A stretch of 64,000 nt of DNA from Stomorhina lunata (Eukaryota; Arthropoda; Insecta; Diptera; Rhiniidae): positions 117,402,834 to 117,466,833 of the forward strand of contig OW121741.1 in NCBI GenBank assembly GCA_933228675.1. Direction: 5' to 3'. Below, one piece after another: positions 1 through 11,826 of this stretch. How positions within the stretch are numbered: position 1 is the first letter of the stretch; the number at the start of each line of letters is the position of its first letter. The notes under the pieces were generated by a model. It did not search any database. It was not told where the DNA came from and worked only from the letters and a program-made list of their open reading frames with translations. Position numbers and translations under genes: made by a program.

Positions 1-719
1 GTCATTGTTGGTATCATCACTGGTATTACTTAGAGTAGCACTTTTTTTGTATTTTTTACATCACATTGAACTTTGCGTGTTTCTACATTGATTACCTAAA
101 CGTGAATAAGCTCTTTTTTTTGATATTTCGTTTTTGCTAAGCTCTCTTAGTTTCCTTATTAGCTTAGGTACTCGCATATTACCAGTAGTTTTAGCATGAT
201 CCATTACTTTATACCCACAATTTCTTTCCAATCATCTTGGCAACTGTTGCTATACTAGCACATATAATTTATCTTAGTTGTTATTCTCATTTTTTGCAAC
301 TTCATCATTGTCGTCTTTATTTACACTTACTGTCAAAATACATGTGCTGTTCACATACATACACCCACATTCATACTTATATATATGTTTGTATGGGTAT
401 ATAAGGAAACCCCCAAATTATATCAACAGCTTTACGTGTTATATTGATGTTGATGTCAATTCATTTGTATTTACAAGCAGACAAGTAATATTACAATGCT
501 CTTTCATTTATATGGAAGTTGAAATGATATTGGTGTTTCTACCTAGACAAAACTTATCAATATATTGAAAAATTTGCCAGGCAGATAATGAGAAAATATT
601 TATATATTTCTTTAGCGAATTGGAGTGAGAAATGATATGGTAGTTTATTAGGAACCGCTCAGTTGGAAACCTTATAGTTTGTTATCGATAAAGTCGAAAA
701 TGCAAGTCAGGCGACCGAA
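1..719. other. AT-rich DNA, no gene recognised
   Basis: No reading frame here looks like a known protein and I see no repeat of note. The longest open stretch (278-568) has low-complexity composition and no recognisable domain, so I treat it as chance. Confidence 0.5.
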
Positions 720-2058
720 ATATAAACAAAAAATTTTTCTATAGAAAAATATTTTTATCAAAAATTTTTCTATAGAAAAATATTTTTCTCAAAAATTTTT
801 CTATAGAAAAATATTTTTCTCAAAAATTTTTCTATAGAAAAATATTTTTATCAAAAATTTTTTTATAGAAAAATATTCTTATCAAAAATTTTTCTATAAA
901 AAGATATTTAAAAAAAATAGTTTATCAAAAATTTTTCTATAGAAAATTTTTTAATCTAAAATTTTTCTTAAAAGATTTTTTTATCAAAATTTTTTACATA
1001 GAAAAATTTTTCTTATCTAAAAAATGTTAGAAAATTTTTTTTTATCTAAAATTTTTCTAGAGAAAAATTATCTTATCAAAATTTTTTCTATAAAAAAATA
1101 TTTGTATCTAAAATTTTTCTATAGAAAAATATTTTTATCGAAAAAATTTCTATAGAAAAATATTTTTATCGAAAAATTTTCTATAGAAAAATATTTTTCT
1201 ATAGAAATATATTTTTCTCAAAAGTTTATCGAAAATTTTTCTATAAAAAATTTTTTTGTCAAAAATTTTTCTATAAAAAAATATTTTTATCAAAAATTTT
1301 TCTATAGAAAAATATTTTTATCAAAAATTTTTCTATAGAAAAATATTTTTATCAAAAATTTTTCTATAGAAAAATATTTTTATCAAAAATTTTTCTATAG
1401 AAAAATATTTTTATCAAAAATTTTTCTATAGAAAAATATTTTTATCAAAAATTTTTCTATAGAAAAATATTTTTATCAAAAATTTTTCTATAGAAAAATA
1501 TTTTTATCAAAAATTTTTCTATAGAAAAATATTTTTATCAAAAATTTTTCTATAGAAAAATATTTTTATCAAAAATTTTTCTATTGAAAAATATTTTTAT
1601 CAACAATTTTTCTATAGAAAAATATTTTTATCAAAAATTTTTCTATTGAAAAATATTTTTATCAAAAATTTTTCTATAGAAAAATATTTTTATCAAAAAT
1701 TTTTCTATAGAAAAATATTTTTATCAAAAATTTTTCTATAGAAAAATATTTTTATCAAAAATTTTTCTAAAGAAAAATATTTTTATCAAAAATTTTTCTA
1801 TAGAAAAATATTTTTATCAACAATTTTTCTATAGAAAAATATTTTTATCAAAAACTTTTCTATAGAAAAATATTTTTATCAAAACTTTTTCTATAGAAAA
1901 ATATTTTTTTCAAAATTTGTTTTTTTAGAGAAATATTTTTATCGAACATTTTTTTAAAGAAAAATAATTTTATCGAAAACTTTTCCATACAAAAATATTT
2001 TTACCGAAAATATTTCTATAGTAAAATTTTTTTATCAAAAATTTTTCTATAAAATGTA
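720..2058. repeat. 31-bp minisatellite, CTATAG family 1
   Basis: Tandem array of a 31-bp unit whose core is the perfect palindrome TTTTCTATAGAAAA followed by TATTTTTATCAAAA. The period is exactly 31 in the homogeneous middle (about 1290-1880), where successive units differ by single bases. Both flanks (720-1290 and 1880-2058) are much more diverged and include indels, the usual pattern for an array homogenised by unequal exchange. No coding capacity is inferred. Confidence 0.95.
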
Positions 2059-3445
2059 AAGGAAAGAACTTGTAGTTTAAATGTAAATTTCTTTTCCAAA
2101 ATCATAGAAATGCTAAAATTTCAAAGCATAACCTGATGTTGAATGGTATATATAATCGGTGTAAACTATTTAGCTGTAATTTTTAAGCAACTCAGCTTTG
2201 GCATCATCATTTTATCAGTCTCAACAAAAACACACGCATACGTTATCACGTACATATAAAGTACATACACACATACATCAATATTTCTTACATAACCAAA
2301 AGTATTTTACTTTTTCTCTCTTTTTAGATTTTGCTTAATATTCTTTTTTTTTCAAATCAAAGTGATTTAGAAAAATCCCCTCAAAGTACTTTTGATGAAA
2401 TATCCAATATTGGTATGTGCAAAAAAACACATTCACATAACACCAAAGGACTTTGTAAATAGATAAAGGATGTATATGTATGACATACACATGATGTATG
2501 TGTTGGCTTAATGATGGTAAGTATTCAATATAAATTTTGAAATTATTTGCATATCATGCATTAGAGAAAGATTGATATCAGTTACTTTACCGATTCATCA
2601 ATTTAATTGATTTAAGTTTTTTTTTGCAAATTTGTTTCTTTTTTTTCAGAACACTCAAGGACATTTGAGGAAAATTAGAAATTAATTTTAGAGTAGTCAA
2701 GGAATTTCAAAGGTAAAGGATAAAAAGAGAATTTTTTTCTTTGAAATAGATTAAATTTTTAAGAGATTTTTAGGCAAAGATAAATTTATATACAAGAAAT
2801 CTTGCTTTTGAAATAATTTTTAAAAAGTTTAACAAGCCAAATTCGTTGATTTTTTTCTATTTTAAATTTAATATAAACTAAAAAATTTCTTAAAACTTAT
2901 TCAAAAATTTTAATGGTTTCTTTTCATTTAAATATTTTTTTAAGTTCTTTTTTTTGATTTTAATTCACCTATTACTTCCTTAATAGTTTTGTTATGTAAA
3001 TTATTTCCTGTCTACTGCCAACAGTCTCAAACACACACATACCCTTGCTAATGTGTGTTTGTAACTCTGGTATGAGTTTCTTTTAATTTCCTTTAAAATG
3101 TTCACATATACTTAAGGAATTTCTATGCTTGGCACACCTTAAATTATGGCTCTTTCTCTAAAATTACTAGTTATATAAAATATTCTTTTCAAATGCCTTC
3201 AAGAAATGAAGTGAAAAGGAATTGAAAAATAGGAAGAAAATAAGCAATTTTTCTTTTTTTTATTAAAATTGAACAAATAAAAATTCTAAAATTCTAAGAA
3301 ATTTATTTGCTCATTGCATGTTCATGACATTAACGAAAATAAGAATGTAAAATATTCCATTTCTTTGTCTGATGTATTAAGGTGGTGACGATTATGTCAG
3401 AAATTATTAAAATGAACTTGAAGATATTAAAATATAAAAGAAAAA
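2059..3445. other. AT-rich unique DNA, nothing recognised
   Basis: Contains poly-A/T runs and short CA-rich stretches (2220-2290, 3025-3050) but no protein-like frame, RNA gene or transposon end that I can support. Confidence 0.5.
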
Positions 3446-3640
3446 AAAGTAAGAAAGTGCTATAGTTTGTCAAGCCGGGCCATACGATACCCTACGCCAT
3501 TGATGTAAAAAATCTTTTTTTTCGTGTTTATTTTATAAATATTGTCTTCAACTTCTTCAAAAAAAACTGTATGTGCCAAATTTTATCAAATTAACTTTAG
3601 AATTGTGATTTTTGATTACAAGGTTTACATGGGAATCAAG
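3446..3640 (-). mobile_element. Helentron-like element, 3' end fragment
   Basis: Starts with the family terminus read backwards (AGTAAGAAAGTGCTATAG), then a decayed hairpin and the CATACGATACCCT segment. It continues with the internal motif about gene-free text shared with the copies at 18.5, 21.2, 29.1 and 47.5 kb (GCCAAATTTTATCAAATT, then GTTTACATGGG). The hairpin is damaged compared with the copy at 30.24 kb. Helitron/Helentron assignment is inferred from the 3' hairpin layout seen in better copies. Confidence 0.6.
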
Positions 3641-4130
3641 CCAGCCATTGCACAGTGGTTTAAAAAAAGTGGTTATAAATCTGTATTTTGTAAACTGTAA
3701 GTAACTTTAAATTCCCAAAAACTCTACAACATGCAATTTTTTTTTCAGCTATAAATAGGAGTAGGCAGCCCATACTACCAGCAGCCGGTAAACTTTTATA
3801 ATTTTCGTAAATATCACGATCATTAATAAAATTCGTGAAAATGAGTATAAAATCATACAGTTGGAATTTGGATGTTAACAGAGTTGGTTGGTACCGCTTT
3901 GTTAAAGAAAAGACAAAAACAAAATGGGCCAGAAACAAACCAAAATCCTATTTATAGCAACAAAATACATGGTTCGTGAGAACAAATAAATATAATCTCG
4001 AACATTGTTGCCACGACACTACTATTTTTATAAACATTGGGAATATTTTTGTAAATATTGGGAATATTTTTCAAAATAAAAAAAAATTAATTTTAAAAAA
4101 TTTTACATTATATTTTTTAGATGTTTTCGA
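3641..4130. other. AT-rich DNA, nothing recognised
   Basis: A 92-residue open stretch on the minus strand (3660-3938) has no recognisable domain. Its right part abuts degenerate CTATAG-type satellite. Confidence 0.4.
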
Positions 4131-4552
4131 TCCAAAAAATTTTCTATAGAAAAATCTTTGATAAAAAGTTTTCCATAGAAAAATTTTGGATAAAAAAAAA
4201 TTTTGGAATAAAAAAATTTTCAATAGAAAAATTTATGTATGAATATTTTCTATAGAAAAATTTTTTATAGAAAAATTTTTGATAAAAAATTTTTCAAAAT
4301 AAAAAATAAATCTTGTATTAAACAATTTTACATTTTTATATTTTTTAGATATTTTCGATCCAAAAAATTTGATAAAAAATTTTACATAGAAAAATTTTGG
4401 ATAAAAAATTTTCTATAGAAAATTTATGTAAGATAATTTTTAATAAAAAAATTTTCTATATAAAAATTTTTTTATAAAAATTTTTGATAAAAAAAAATAT
4501 AGAAAAATTTTTGACAAAAAAAATATAGAAAAATTTTTATAAAAAAATTTTC
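4131..4552. repeat. Degenerate CTATAG satellite, ~30-bp unit
   Basis: Repeated TTTTCTATAGAAAAATTT and TTGATAAAAAA blocks at roughly 30-bp spacing, with many indels. It is the decayed left edge of the array that resumes after the foldback element at 4.55-5.12 kb. Confidence 0.8.
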
Positions 4553-5124
4553 TTTTTTTTTTAATTTATGATTTTTAAATTAGATGAATAAATTTTAGGA
4601 ATACTGAAAAAACTATGTGACACTTAGCAGTGTGGAATGCTGCATTTTCTGTCCCGCTACGGACTTCATCAGCACACTGTGTCACCAACTGTTAGATGCC
4701 AGTAGTTAAAATCATCTATTTAACTGAATTCTTAAGCGAAATTGAAATTATGTTAACACTACTCATTTCTATTTCACCTATGACCATATGATCGATTCAG
4801 TTAGACGAACTTATCCACCATAGTTTTTTCCTTTATGTTTTTGTATCCCTATCCTTTATTAATCTACATTTACTTTGTACTTTAACCAACTGTCAGCTGG
4901 TAATGAAGACAAAGATTTTGTTTTGACAAGTTTTCAAAATTTGCATTAACGAAAAAGAATAAAACAAAACTTGTCAAAACAAAATCTTTGTCTTCATTAC
5001 CAGCTAAAGTCCGTAGCGGGACAGAAAATGCAGCATTCCACACTGCTAAGTGTCACATAGTTTTTTTTCAGTATTCCTAAAATTTATTAATCTAATTTAA
5101 AAATCATAAATTAAAAAAAAAAAA
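4553..5124. mobile_element. Foldback element with nested inverted repeats
   Basis: The outer arms 4553-4664 and 5008-5124 are reverse complements over about 110 bp. Both contain GCTGCATTTTCTGTCCCGCT or its complement and run out into the same AATTTATGATTTTTAAATTAG end. Just inside the right arm lies a second, tighter inverted repeat, 4895-4935 against 4966-5005, with a loop of about 30 bp (arm motif GGTAATGAAGACAAAGATTT). The unpaired stretch 4665-4894 holds no protein-like frame. The element splits a CTATAG satellite array. A clear target-site duplication is obscured by flanking poly-A/T. It is best described as a non-autonomous foldback-type DNA transposon; the superfamily is unknown. Confidence 0.8.
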
Positions 5125-5139
5125 AATAATAATTTATGA

Positions 5140-5190
5140 CATGAACCTGAGCCCGACTCGAACCCACGACCATCAACATAAATTCTGGTT
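5140..5190 (-). other. tRNA-like 3' half with B-box
   Basis: Read on the minus strand this gives TGGGTTCGAGTCGGGCTCAGG, close to the Pol III B-box consensus GGTTCGANNCC (5151-5164). No convincing A-box or cloverleaf is visible upstream, so this is a tRNA-derived scrap and not a tRNA gene. It directly abuts the foldback element. Confidence 0.45.
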
Positions 5191-5200
5191 CAACTAAAAT

Positions 5201-5879
5201 TAATTTCTTTCAAAAAAATTTTCTATAGAAAAATTTATGTAAAAAAAATTTCTGTAGAAAAATATTTAATAAAAAGATTTTCTATATAAAAATTTATGCA
5301 AAACATTTTCTATAGAAAAGTTTTTTATGAAAAAATTTTACAGAAAAGTTTTTCTATAGAAAAATTTTTGATAAAAAAAATTTTCTATAGAAGAATTATT
5401 GACAACAAAAAATTTCTATAGAAAAATTTTTGATATAAGAAATTTTCTATAGAAAAATTTATGTATGAATATTTTCTATAGAAACATTTTTTATAGAAAA
5501 ATTTTTGATAAAAAATTTTTCTATAGAAAAAAAATTTTATAGAAAATTTATTGATAAAAAAATTTTCTATAGAAAAATTTATGTAAGAAAATTTTCTATA
5601 GAAAATTTTTGATAAAAAAATTTTCTATAGAAAAATTTTTTCATCAAAAATTTTCTATAGAAAAAAATGTTTGATAAAAAAATTTTCTATAGAAAAAATT
5701 TTGATAACAAAATTTTCTATACAAAAATGTATGTAAGAAAATTTTCTATAGAAAAATTTATATAAGAAAATTTTCTATAGAAAAGTTTTTGATAAAAAAA
5801 TTTTCTACATAAAAAAATTGATGGAAAAATGTTTGATAATAAAAAAATTTCTATAGAAAAATTTATTTAAGAAAATTTT
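5201..5879. repeat. CTATAG satellite, family 2 (30-31-bp unit)
   Basis: Same array as 4131-4552, resumed. The unit is close to TTTTCTATAGAAAAATTT plus TTGATAAAAAAA, with a variant whose spacer is TATGTAAGAAAA or TATGTATGAATA. The palindrome TTTTCTATAGAAAA is the best preserved part. Confidence 0.9.
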
Positions 5880-6216
5880 CTTCAAAAAGAAGAGTATTCG
5901 GATTTGATCCCAAATCTGTTGAATTTATTTATTAATATAACAGACCAATTTATTGATAAAAAGCCAAAAAATGTTTGCGGAGAAACCAAATTCCTCGACG
6001 CGTTTCGATGGTTGGTTAAGCCATCTCTTCAGGATTGGGGATAATCCAATTTAGACAGATCTAAATGCATCGAGGAATTTGGTTTCTCCGCAAACATTTT
6101 TTGGCTTTTTATCAATAAATTGGTCTGTTACATTAATAAATAAACGTAACAGATTTGGGATCAAGTGCGAGTACTCTTCTTTTTAAATAATATTTACATC
6201 CCGACTATTTTGTTAT
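5880..6216 (-). mobile_element. Inverted-repeat element in satellite, copy 1
   Basis: Arms of about 120 bp (5880-6010 and 6067-6185) are inverted copies containing GATCCCAAATCTGTT, CCAATTTATTGATAAAAAGCC and GTTTGCGGAGAAACCAAATT. Only about 55 bp separates them. One end carries an extra tail (ATAATATTTACATCCCGACT) that lies on the opposite side in the copies at 11.83 and 13.10 kb, so this copy is reversed. No coding capacity. All three copies in the window sit inside CTATAG satellite. Confidence 0.8.
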
Positions 6217-7715
6217 TTTTTATGAAAATTTTCTTTAGAAAAACTTTTGATAAAAAAATTATAGAATAGAAAAAATTTTTTATGGAAAAATTTTTGATAA
6301 AAAAAATACAGAAAAATGTTTGATAAAAAATTTCTATAGGGAAATTTTCTATAGAAAAAATTTTGATAAACAAATTTTCTATAGAAAAATCGTTGACAAA
6401 AAAATTTTCAATAGAAAAATTTTTAATAAAAAAATTTTCTATAGAAAAATTTTTGATAAAAAAATTTTCAATAGAAAAATTTTGATAAAAAAATTTTCTA
6501 TAGAAAAATTTTTGTTAAAAAATGTTTCTATAGAAAAAATTTTGATAAAAAAGTTTTCCTTATAGAAAAATTTTTGATAAAAAAAAATTTCTATAGAAGA
6601 ATTATTGATAAAAAAAAAATTTCTATAGAAGAATTTTTGATAAAAAAATTTTCTATAGAAAAATTTATGTATGAATATTTTCTATAGAAAAATTATTTAT
6701 AGAAAAATTTTTGATAAAAAAATTTTCTATAGAAAAAAAATTTTATAGAAAATTTTTTGATAAAAAAATTTTCTATAGAAAAATTTATGTTAGAAAATTT
6801 TCTATAGAAAATATTTGATAATAAAATTTTCTATTGAAAAATTTTGATAACAAAATTTTCTTTAGAAATGTTTTTGATCAAAAAATTTTCTATAGAAAAA
6901 TTTATGTAAGAAAATTTTCTATAGAAAAGTTTTTGATAAGAAAATTTTCTAAACAAAAAAATTTCTATAGCAAAATTTTTTGATAAAAAAATTACTATAG
7001 AAAAAATTATGTAAGAAAATTTTTTATAGAAAAATTTTTGATAAAAAAATTATAGAATTGAAAAAATTTTGTATAACAAAATGTTTGACAAAAAAAAAAT
7101 ATAGAGAAATGTTTGATAAAAAAATTTCTATAGGGAAATTTTCTATAGAAAAAATTTTGATAAACAAATTTTCTATAGAAAAATCTTTGATAAAAAAATT
7201 TTCTATAGAAAAATCTTTGATAAAAAAATTTTCAATAGAAACATTTTTGATAAAAAAATTTTCTATAGAAAAATTTTTGATAAAAAAAATGTCTATAGAA
7301 AAATTTTTGATAAAAAAATTTTCTATAGAAAAATTATTGATAAAAAGAATTTCTATAGCAAAATTTTTGATAAGAAATTTTTAATAGAAAAATTCTTGAT
7401 AAAAAAATTCTCTATAGAAAAATTGTTGATAAAAAATTCTCTATAAAAAAATTTTTGATAAAAAAAAAAAATTCTCTAGAAAATTTTTCATAAATTTTTA
7501 AAAACATTCTCTATAAAAAATTTTTTGATAAAAAAATTTCTATAGAAAAAAATTTTTATAGAAAAATTTTTGATAACAAAATTTTTTATAGAAAAATTTT
7601 TGATAAAAAAATTTTCTATAGACAAATTTTTAATAAACAAATTTTCTATAGGAACATTTTTGATAAACAAATTTTCTATAGAAAAATTTTTGGTAAAAAA
7701 AATTTTCTAGAAAAA
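6217..7715. repeat. CTATAG satellite, family 2, 30-bp phase
   Basis: Continuation of the same array. Between about 7141 and 7400 the unit is exactly 30 bp (ATTTTCTATAGAAAAATTTT + TGATAAAAA). Because 30 is a multiple of three, several frames stay open and read as a repeating decapeptide (KKFSIEKFLI); these frames (6320-6565, 7058-7384, and 7488-7670 on the minus strand) are by-products of the array and not genes. Confidence 0.92.
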
Positions 7716-7759
7716 AATATATAAAGCTGTATATATGTTTCAAACCATTGTGCATTGTT

Positions 7760-7893
7760 AAGTCGACTTAGGAATTTGTTGTAGGTCTATTGGTATTCCT
7801 AAAAGTGAGTCTAAGACCAATAATTCAATGCGTTACATATATTAACACAAACTTATAAAACACTTTCCACCTATAGTAGCGAAGGGTATACAT
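7760..7893 (-). mobile_element. Helentron-like element, 5' end fragment
   Basis: Read on the minus strand it gives the family 5' end (CCCTTCGCTACTATAGGTGG, then the TTTATAAGTTTGTGTTAATA and GTAACGCAT segments and the TTGGTCTTAGACTCAC block). The Helentron label is inferred from better copies elsewhere in the window. Confidence 0.6.
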
Positions 7894-8816
7894 ATGGGTG
7901 CAACTTATTGTACGAAAGTGCGAAATTCTTTTACGTAACATAAAAATATGCTGCGCAATTTTTTCAAAATTGCATAAGGAGAATACTTGTCGCTTCTGCC
8001 AACAAAGTTGTAAACTTTTCTGTAAAAAATCGGAGTATTTTTGGTTTTGCCTAAATTTTTTTCACTAAGAATTAAATTATTTAAAAAATTTAACGGAACA
8101 TTAAAGAAACCTAAAGTGGCTTTTTTAAAAGTCATCAAAATTAAAAATGCATAAAGTAGTTTCTGAGTTATTACAATTTTTCCACGAAAATTCTTGGCCT
8201 AAATGACACGCCTTAGGATATGCAACAAAAAAATTTACTTTATGATAAATATATTGCAAAGTAAGACATGATTGACAATTCCATGTAAGTACCAACTGGA
8301 TGAGTTTTGTTGAAATATAACCGAATTTACTTATTTCTTTTTCATAGAAAATTATACTTTTTCTTAGGCTGGCCGGATTCAAAAATTATTTTTTTAAAAT
8401 TTTGTTTAACAAATATTACAAATAATAAATTTGTTTTTCAGTATTAAAAACCAACAAATGGGAAAATAAAATACTAGAAAACCGAGGTCGATATCTTTAA
8501 CCGTTTTGTCGTACTTGCGATTTGAAATCGTAGAATTTTGCGAAAATGTGAATTGTTTGTAAGAATTTGTGTGCTTTTTAAATTGTACTAGTGTTTACCA
8601 TTAACAAAAGTGACGGTAAATATTTTCCTTCAAGCTATAAAGAATGTACACGGCATTGTTTTTTTAAATGGAAAATTCTGACTCTTTTTAACCCGGGGTC
8701 AAAGTTCAGAATTTGGAGTTTTTTTTTTCATTTGCTATAGGAAAATGACGAAATATTAAAAATTTATTACCAAATTTTGTGTAAAATGCAAAAATATATT
8801 AATATATATATATTTC
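7894..8816. other. AT-rich DNA with two unassigned minus-strand frames
   Basis: Two open stretches in different minus-strand frames (8125-8382, 85 codons; 7905-8138, 77 codons) overlap end to start. I recognise no domain in either. The arrangement could be the decayed remains of a transposon gene, or chance in AT-rich DNA. Confidence 0.3.
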
Positions 8817-8936
8817 ATATATTAACCCTTAACAGACATGGAGACTAAAATGACCCAAATTTTTGTTCTTATAATATTTTTAATGTATTACAATTTTTAG
8901 TCATTTGAGGGTCATGTCTGTTAAGGGTTAATATAT
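8817..8936. mobile_element. ~120-bp hairpin MITE candidate
   Basis: A perfect 20-bp inverted repeat (ATTAACCCTTAACAGACATG at 8821-8840, complement at 8913-8932) extends by four more AT pairs. Weaker complementarity continues inwards (ACTAAAATGACCC against the TTTAGTCATTTGAGGGT side). Total length, lack of coding sequence and near-perfect ends fit a miniature inverted-repeat element; no distinct target duplication can be called in the flanking TATATA. Confidence 0.65.
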
Positions 8937-9994
8937 TTTTTATTTTATTTTATTTTTGTTTTGATTTTATTTTTCTAATGACAAGAATAAGCAAACTTTA
9001 ATTTTAACAAAAACTTTTTCAAAAAAAAAAAATAAAACAAAAACTTAAAATTACATAGCAGAAATAAGAGCTTTGCTATTTTTTGCAGTTTCGAAATAAA
9101 TAATATCTGGCTGTTTGTACACAAACAATGTCCTACTTTCCAACATTTTTATCATCATCATGAGAACGTAGTAGTAATAAAAGCTGTAGTAGTAGTGGTT
9201 TAATCAACATTTGCAATCATCATCATTATTTCAGCTACTAAAAGCCCCAACTAAGTTTTAGAAAAGGAAGTTTTAATGTCAGTAATGGTTGTGGTTTTCA
9301 ATGTCCATAATAAGCAATTCTATTAAAAGGGTAATTTAGAAAAATGTAACAAATAAAATCTTAAATATTAAAAATGTTTAGAAAATATTTAAAAGAAATT
9401 TTAACAATTTAAAAAATCTCTTAAAAAAATCAAATACAAGTTTTGTTATGGCATTAAAACTTATTTTTGTTTTCTTAATAAATTCACTTAAATTAAACCC
9501 ACTCACATTTTTCTTTACCCTTTCGTTTATTTTCAATTGAATTTTTCTACTCTCGGAAAACACGTAAACATTTGCCATTTATTCACGTCTGAGTACGAAG
9601 GCGTAACCTTTTTATTTTGTTGTATAAATCAGTGCATTAATGGCCACGTACTTTTAGTGTTTGTTAAATTTAAATAATGGTTTAATGCCAAACAATTTCA
9701 ATTGGAAAAGGTTTATTGTACAATAGTATTTCCTTTAAGATATTTGTAAAGACTATTGTTATGCTTTAAAATAGGTTACGAAGATTAATTTAAGGTTAAA
9801 CTTAAAGAAGAACAATTGAGATTATATCGAATAAGGAAATCCTGACTTTAATTTAGATCAATTTAAAATTTACAGTAAAACATTTTAAGGTCTATTTTTT
9901 AATATTTTATAATTTAAAATTCAACTTAAAATTGTAGTGAAGTAAAATAGAACGCCAGAAATTTCTATCTACTTCATTGTGACGCCAAATTGAA
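8937..9994. other. AT-rich unique DNA, nothing recognised
   Basis: No supported feature. A 66-codon minus-strand frame at 9378-9578 has no recognisable motif. Confidence 0.4.
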
Positions 9995-10480
9995 ATTTTA
10001 ATGGAAATCTAACGAAATTTTGGGATCTATAAAATTTTTCATATAAAATCAAAGGTTTTTATATATAATCAAAATTTTTCATATAAAACTGTAATTTTTA
10101 ATATAAAATTGAAATTTTAAACAAAAAACTTTAAATGGCTGTAACTTTTGTATTATGTGATTAAATGGAAATCTAACGAAATTTTGGGATAACTTAATTT
10201 TTTCATATTAAATTAAAATTTTTCGCATAAAATTAAAATTTTTAACAAAAAAAAACTAAATGGCTGTAACGTTTTATTAAGCGTTTAAATGGAAATCTAA
10301 CGCAATTTTGGAATCAGTAAAATTTTTCATATAAAATCAAAATTTTTCATATTAAATAGAATTTAAAAAAAATTGTAAATGGCTGTAACTTTTCTGTTAT
10401 GCTTTTAAATGGATTTCTAACGAAATTTTGAGATTACTAAAATTTTTCATATAAAAATGAATTTTTTCACAAAAAGACTA
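9995..10480. repeat. Degenerate ~120-165-bp tandem repeat, about four units
   Basis: The phrase AATGGAAATCTAACGAAATT recurs with spacings of about 165, 126 and 118 bp. Between repeats comes TTTTTCATATAAAAT in one to three copies and then AAATGGCTGTAACTTTT. The irregular spacing is explained by internal gain and loss of the shorter CATATAAAAT sub-repeat. Confidence 0.75.
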
Positions 10481-10746
10481 AATTTTTTTTTGACCTGAGA
10501 TTTTGTCGTCTTTACAGTGCCTCGTTATTGTATACTTTCCATATCGGGGTATCATTTTCTATTTGGTCATGTATGTCACAATAAAAATCTCTTCTGCTTT
10601 TCTAATAATCACTTATCCGCTACTTTTAATGTCTACGAGATATGAAAACATGAGTTCAAATTCCTCATTCCTATATTTATTATGGAAAATATGATGTTTT
10701 TTAATTGAATACTCAGAATAATATTAATTGAAAGGAGTTAGCTATA

Positions 10747-10848
10747 CCCAGCAAAACTTTGGAAATGGCAAGTGCTCTGGTAACTGGTTACCTTGTAATG
10801 ACTACAACATGCTCTCCGAATAACTAATTTGTTATTACAGAAGTACTT
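10747..10848 (+). mobile_element. Solo terminus of the 1.3 kb CCCAG element
   Basis: About 100 bp matching the outer end of the elements at 27.23 and 33.25 kb: CCCAGCAAAACTTTGG, then GGCAAGTGCTCTGG, ACTACAACATGCTCTCCGAA and TTATTACAGAAGTACTT. It stops abruptly at CTATAG satellite, so the rest of the element is missing or was replaced by the array. Confidence 0.8.
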
Positions 10849-11826
10849 CATCAAAAATTTTTCGATAGAAAGGTTTTTTATTAAAAATTATTTCTATAGA
10901 AAATTTTACCGAAAATTTTTCGATAAAAAATTCTGATGTTTCAAAAACAGGTTTTATTTTCCATTTTTGAAAAACATTTTAATCAAAAATTTTCTCTAGA
11001 AAATTTTTTTAATCAAAAATTTTTTTCCATAGAAACATTTTTTATTAAAAATTTTTCTATAGAAAGTTTTTCCATAGAAAATTTTGTTATTAAAAATTTT
11101 TCTATAGAAAATTTTTTTTATCAAAAATTTTTTATCAAGAATTTTTCTACAGAAAATGTTTTATCAAAATTTTTCAATAGAAAATTTTTTATCAAAAATT
11201 TTTCTAGACAATTTTTTTATTAAAAATTTTTCTATAAAAATGTTTTATCAAAATTTTTCTATAGGAAATTTTTTATCAAAATTTTTCATAGAAAATTTTT
11301 ATTATTAAAAATTTTTCTATAAAAAAATTTCTATAAAAAATTTTTTTTGTTAAAAATTTTTTATATAGAAAATTTTTTTATCAAAAATTTTTCTATAGAA
11401 AATTTTTTTATCAAAAAATTTTCTACAGAAAATGTTTTATCAAAAATTTTCCATAGAAAATTTTTGATCAAAAATTTTTGTACAGAAAATTTTTTTATCA
11501 AAAATTTTTCTATAGAAAATTTTTTTATCAAAAATTTTTCTATAGAAAATTTTTTTATTAAAAATTTTTCTATAAAAATGTTTTATCAAAATTTTTCTAT
11601 AGGAAATTTTTATCAAAAATTTTTCATAGAAAATTTTTATTATTAAAAATTTTCCTATAAAAAATTTTTTTGTTAAAAATTTTTCTATATAAAATGTTTA
11701 CCGAAAATTTTTCGAAAAAAAATTATGATGTTTTCAAAAAAAGTTTTTATTTCCATTTTTTGAAAAGTATTTTAATCAAAAGTTTTTCTATAACAAATTT
11801 TTCTATAGAAAATATTTTATCAAAAA
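10849..11826. repeat. CTATAG satellite, family 3 (30-bp unit)
   Basis: The unit is near ATTTTTCTATAGAAAATTTTTTTATCAAAA, exactly 30 bp in the regular part (11481, 11511 and 11541 share phase). Open frames at 10936-11223 and 11347-11646 reading as repeating NFFIKNFSIE-like peptides are artefacts of the 30-bp phase. Confidence 0.93.

Noticed and set aside
6320..7384. Lysine/isoleucine-rich repeat proteins (KKFSIEKFLI)
   Set aside because: They exist only because the local satellite period is 30 bp; neighbouring 31-bp stretches are closed.
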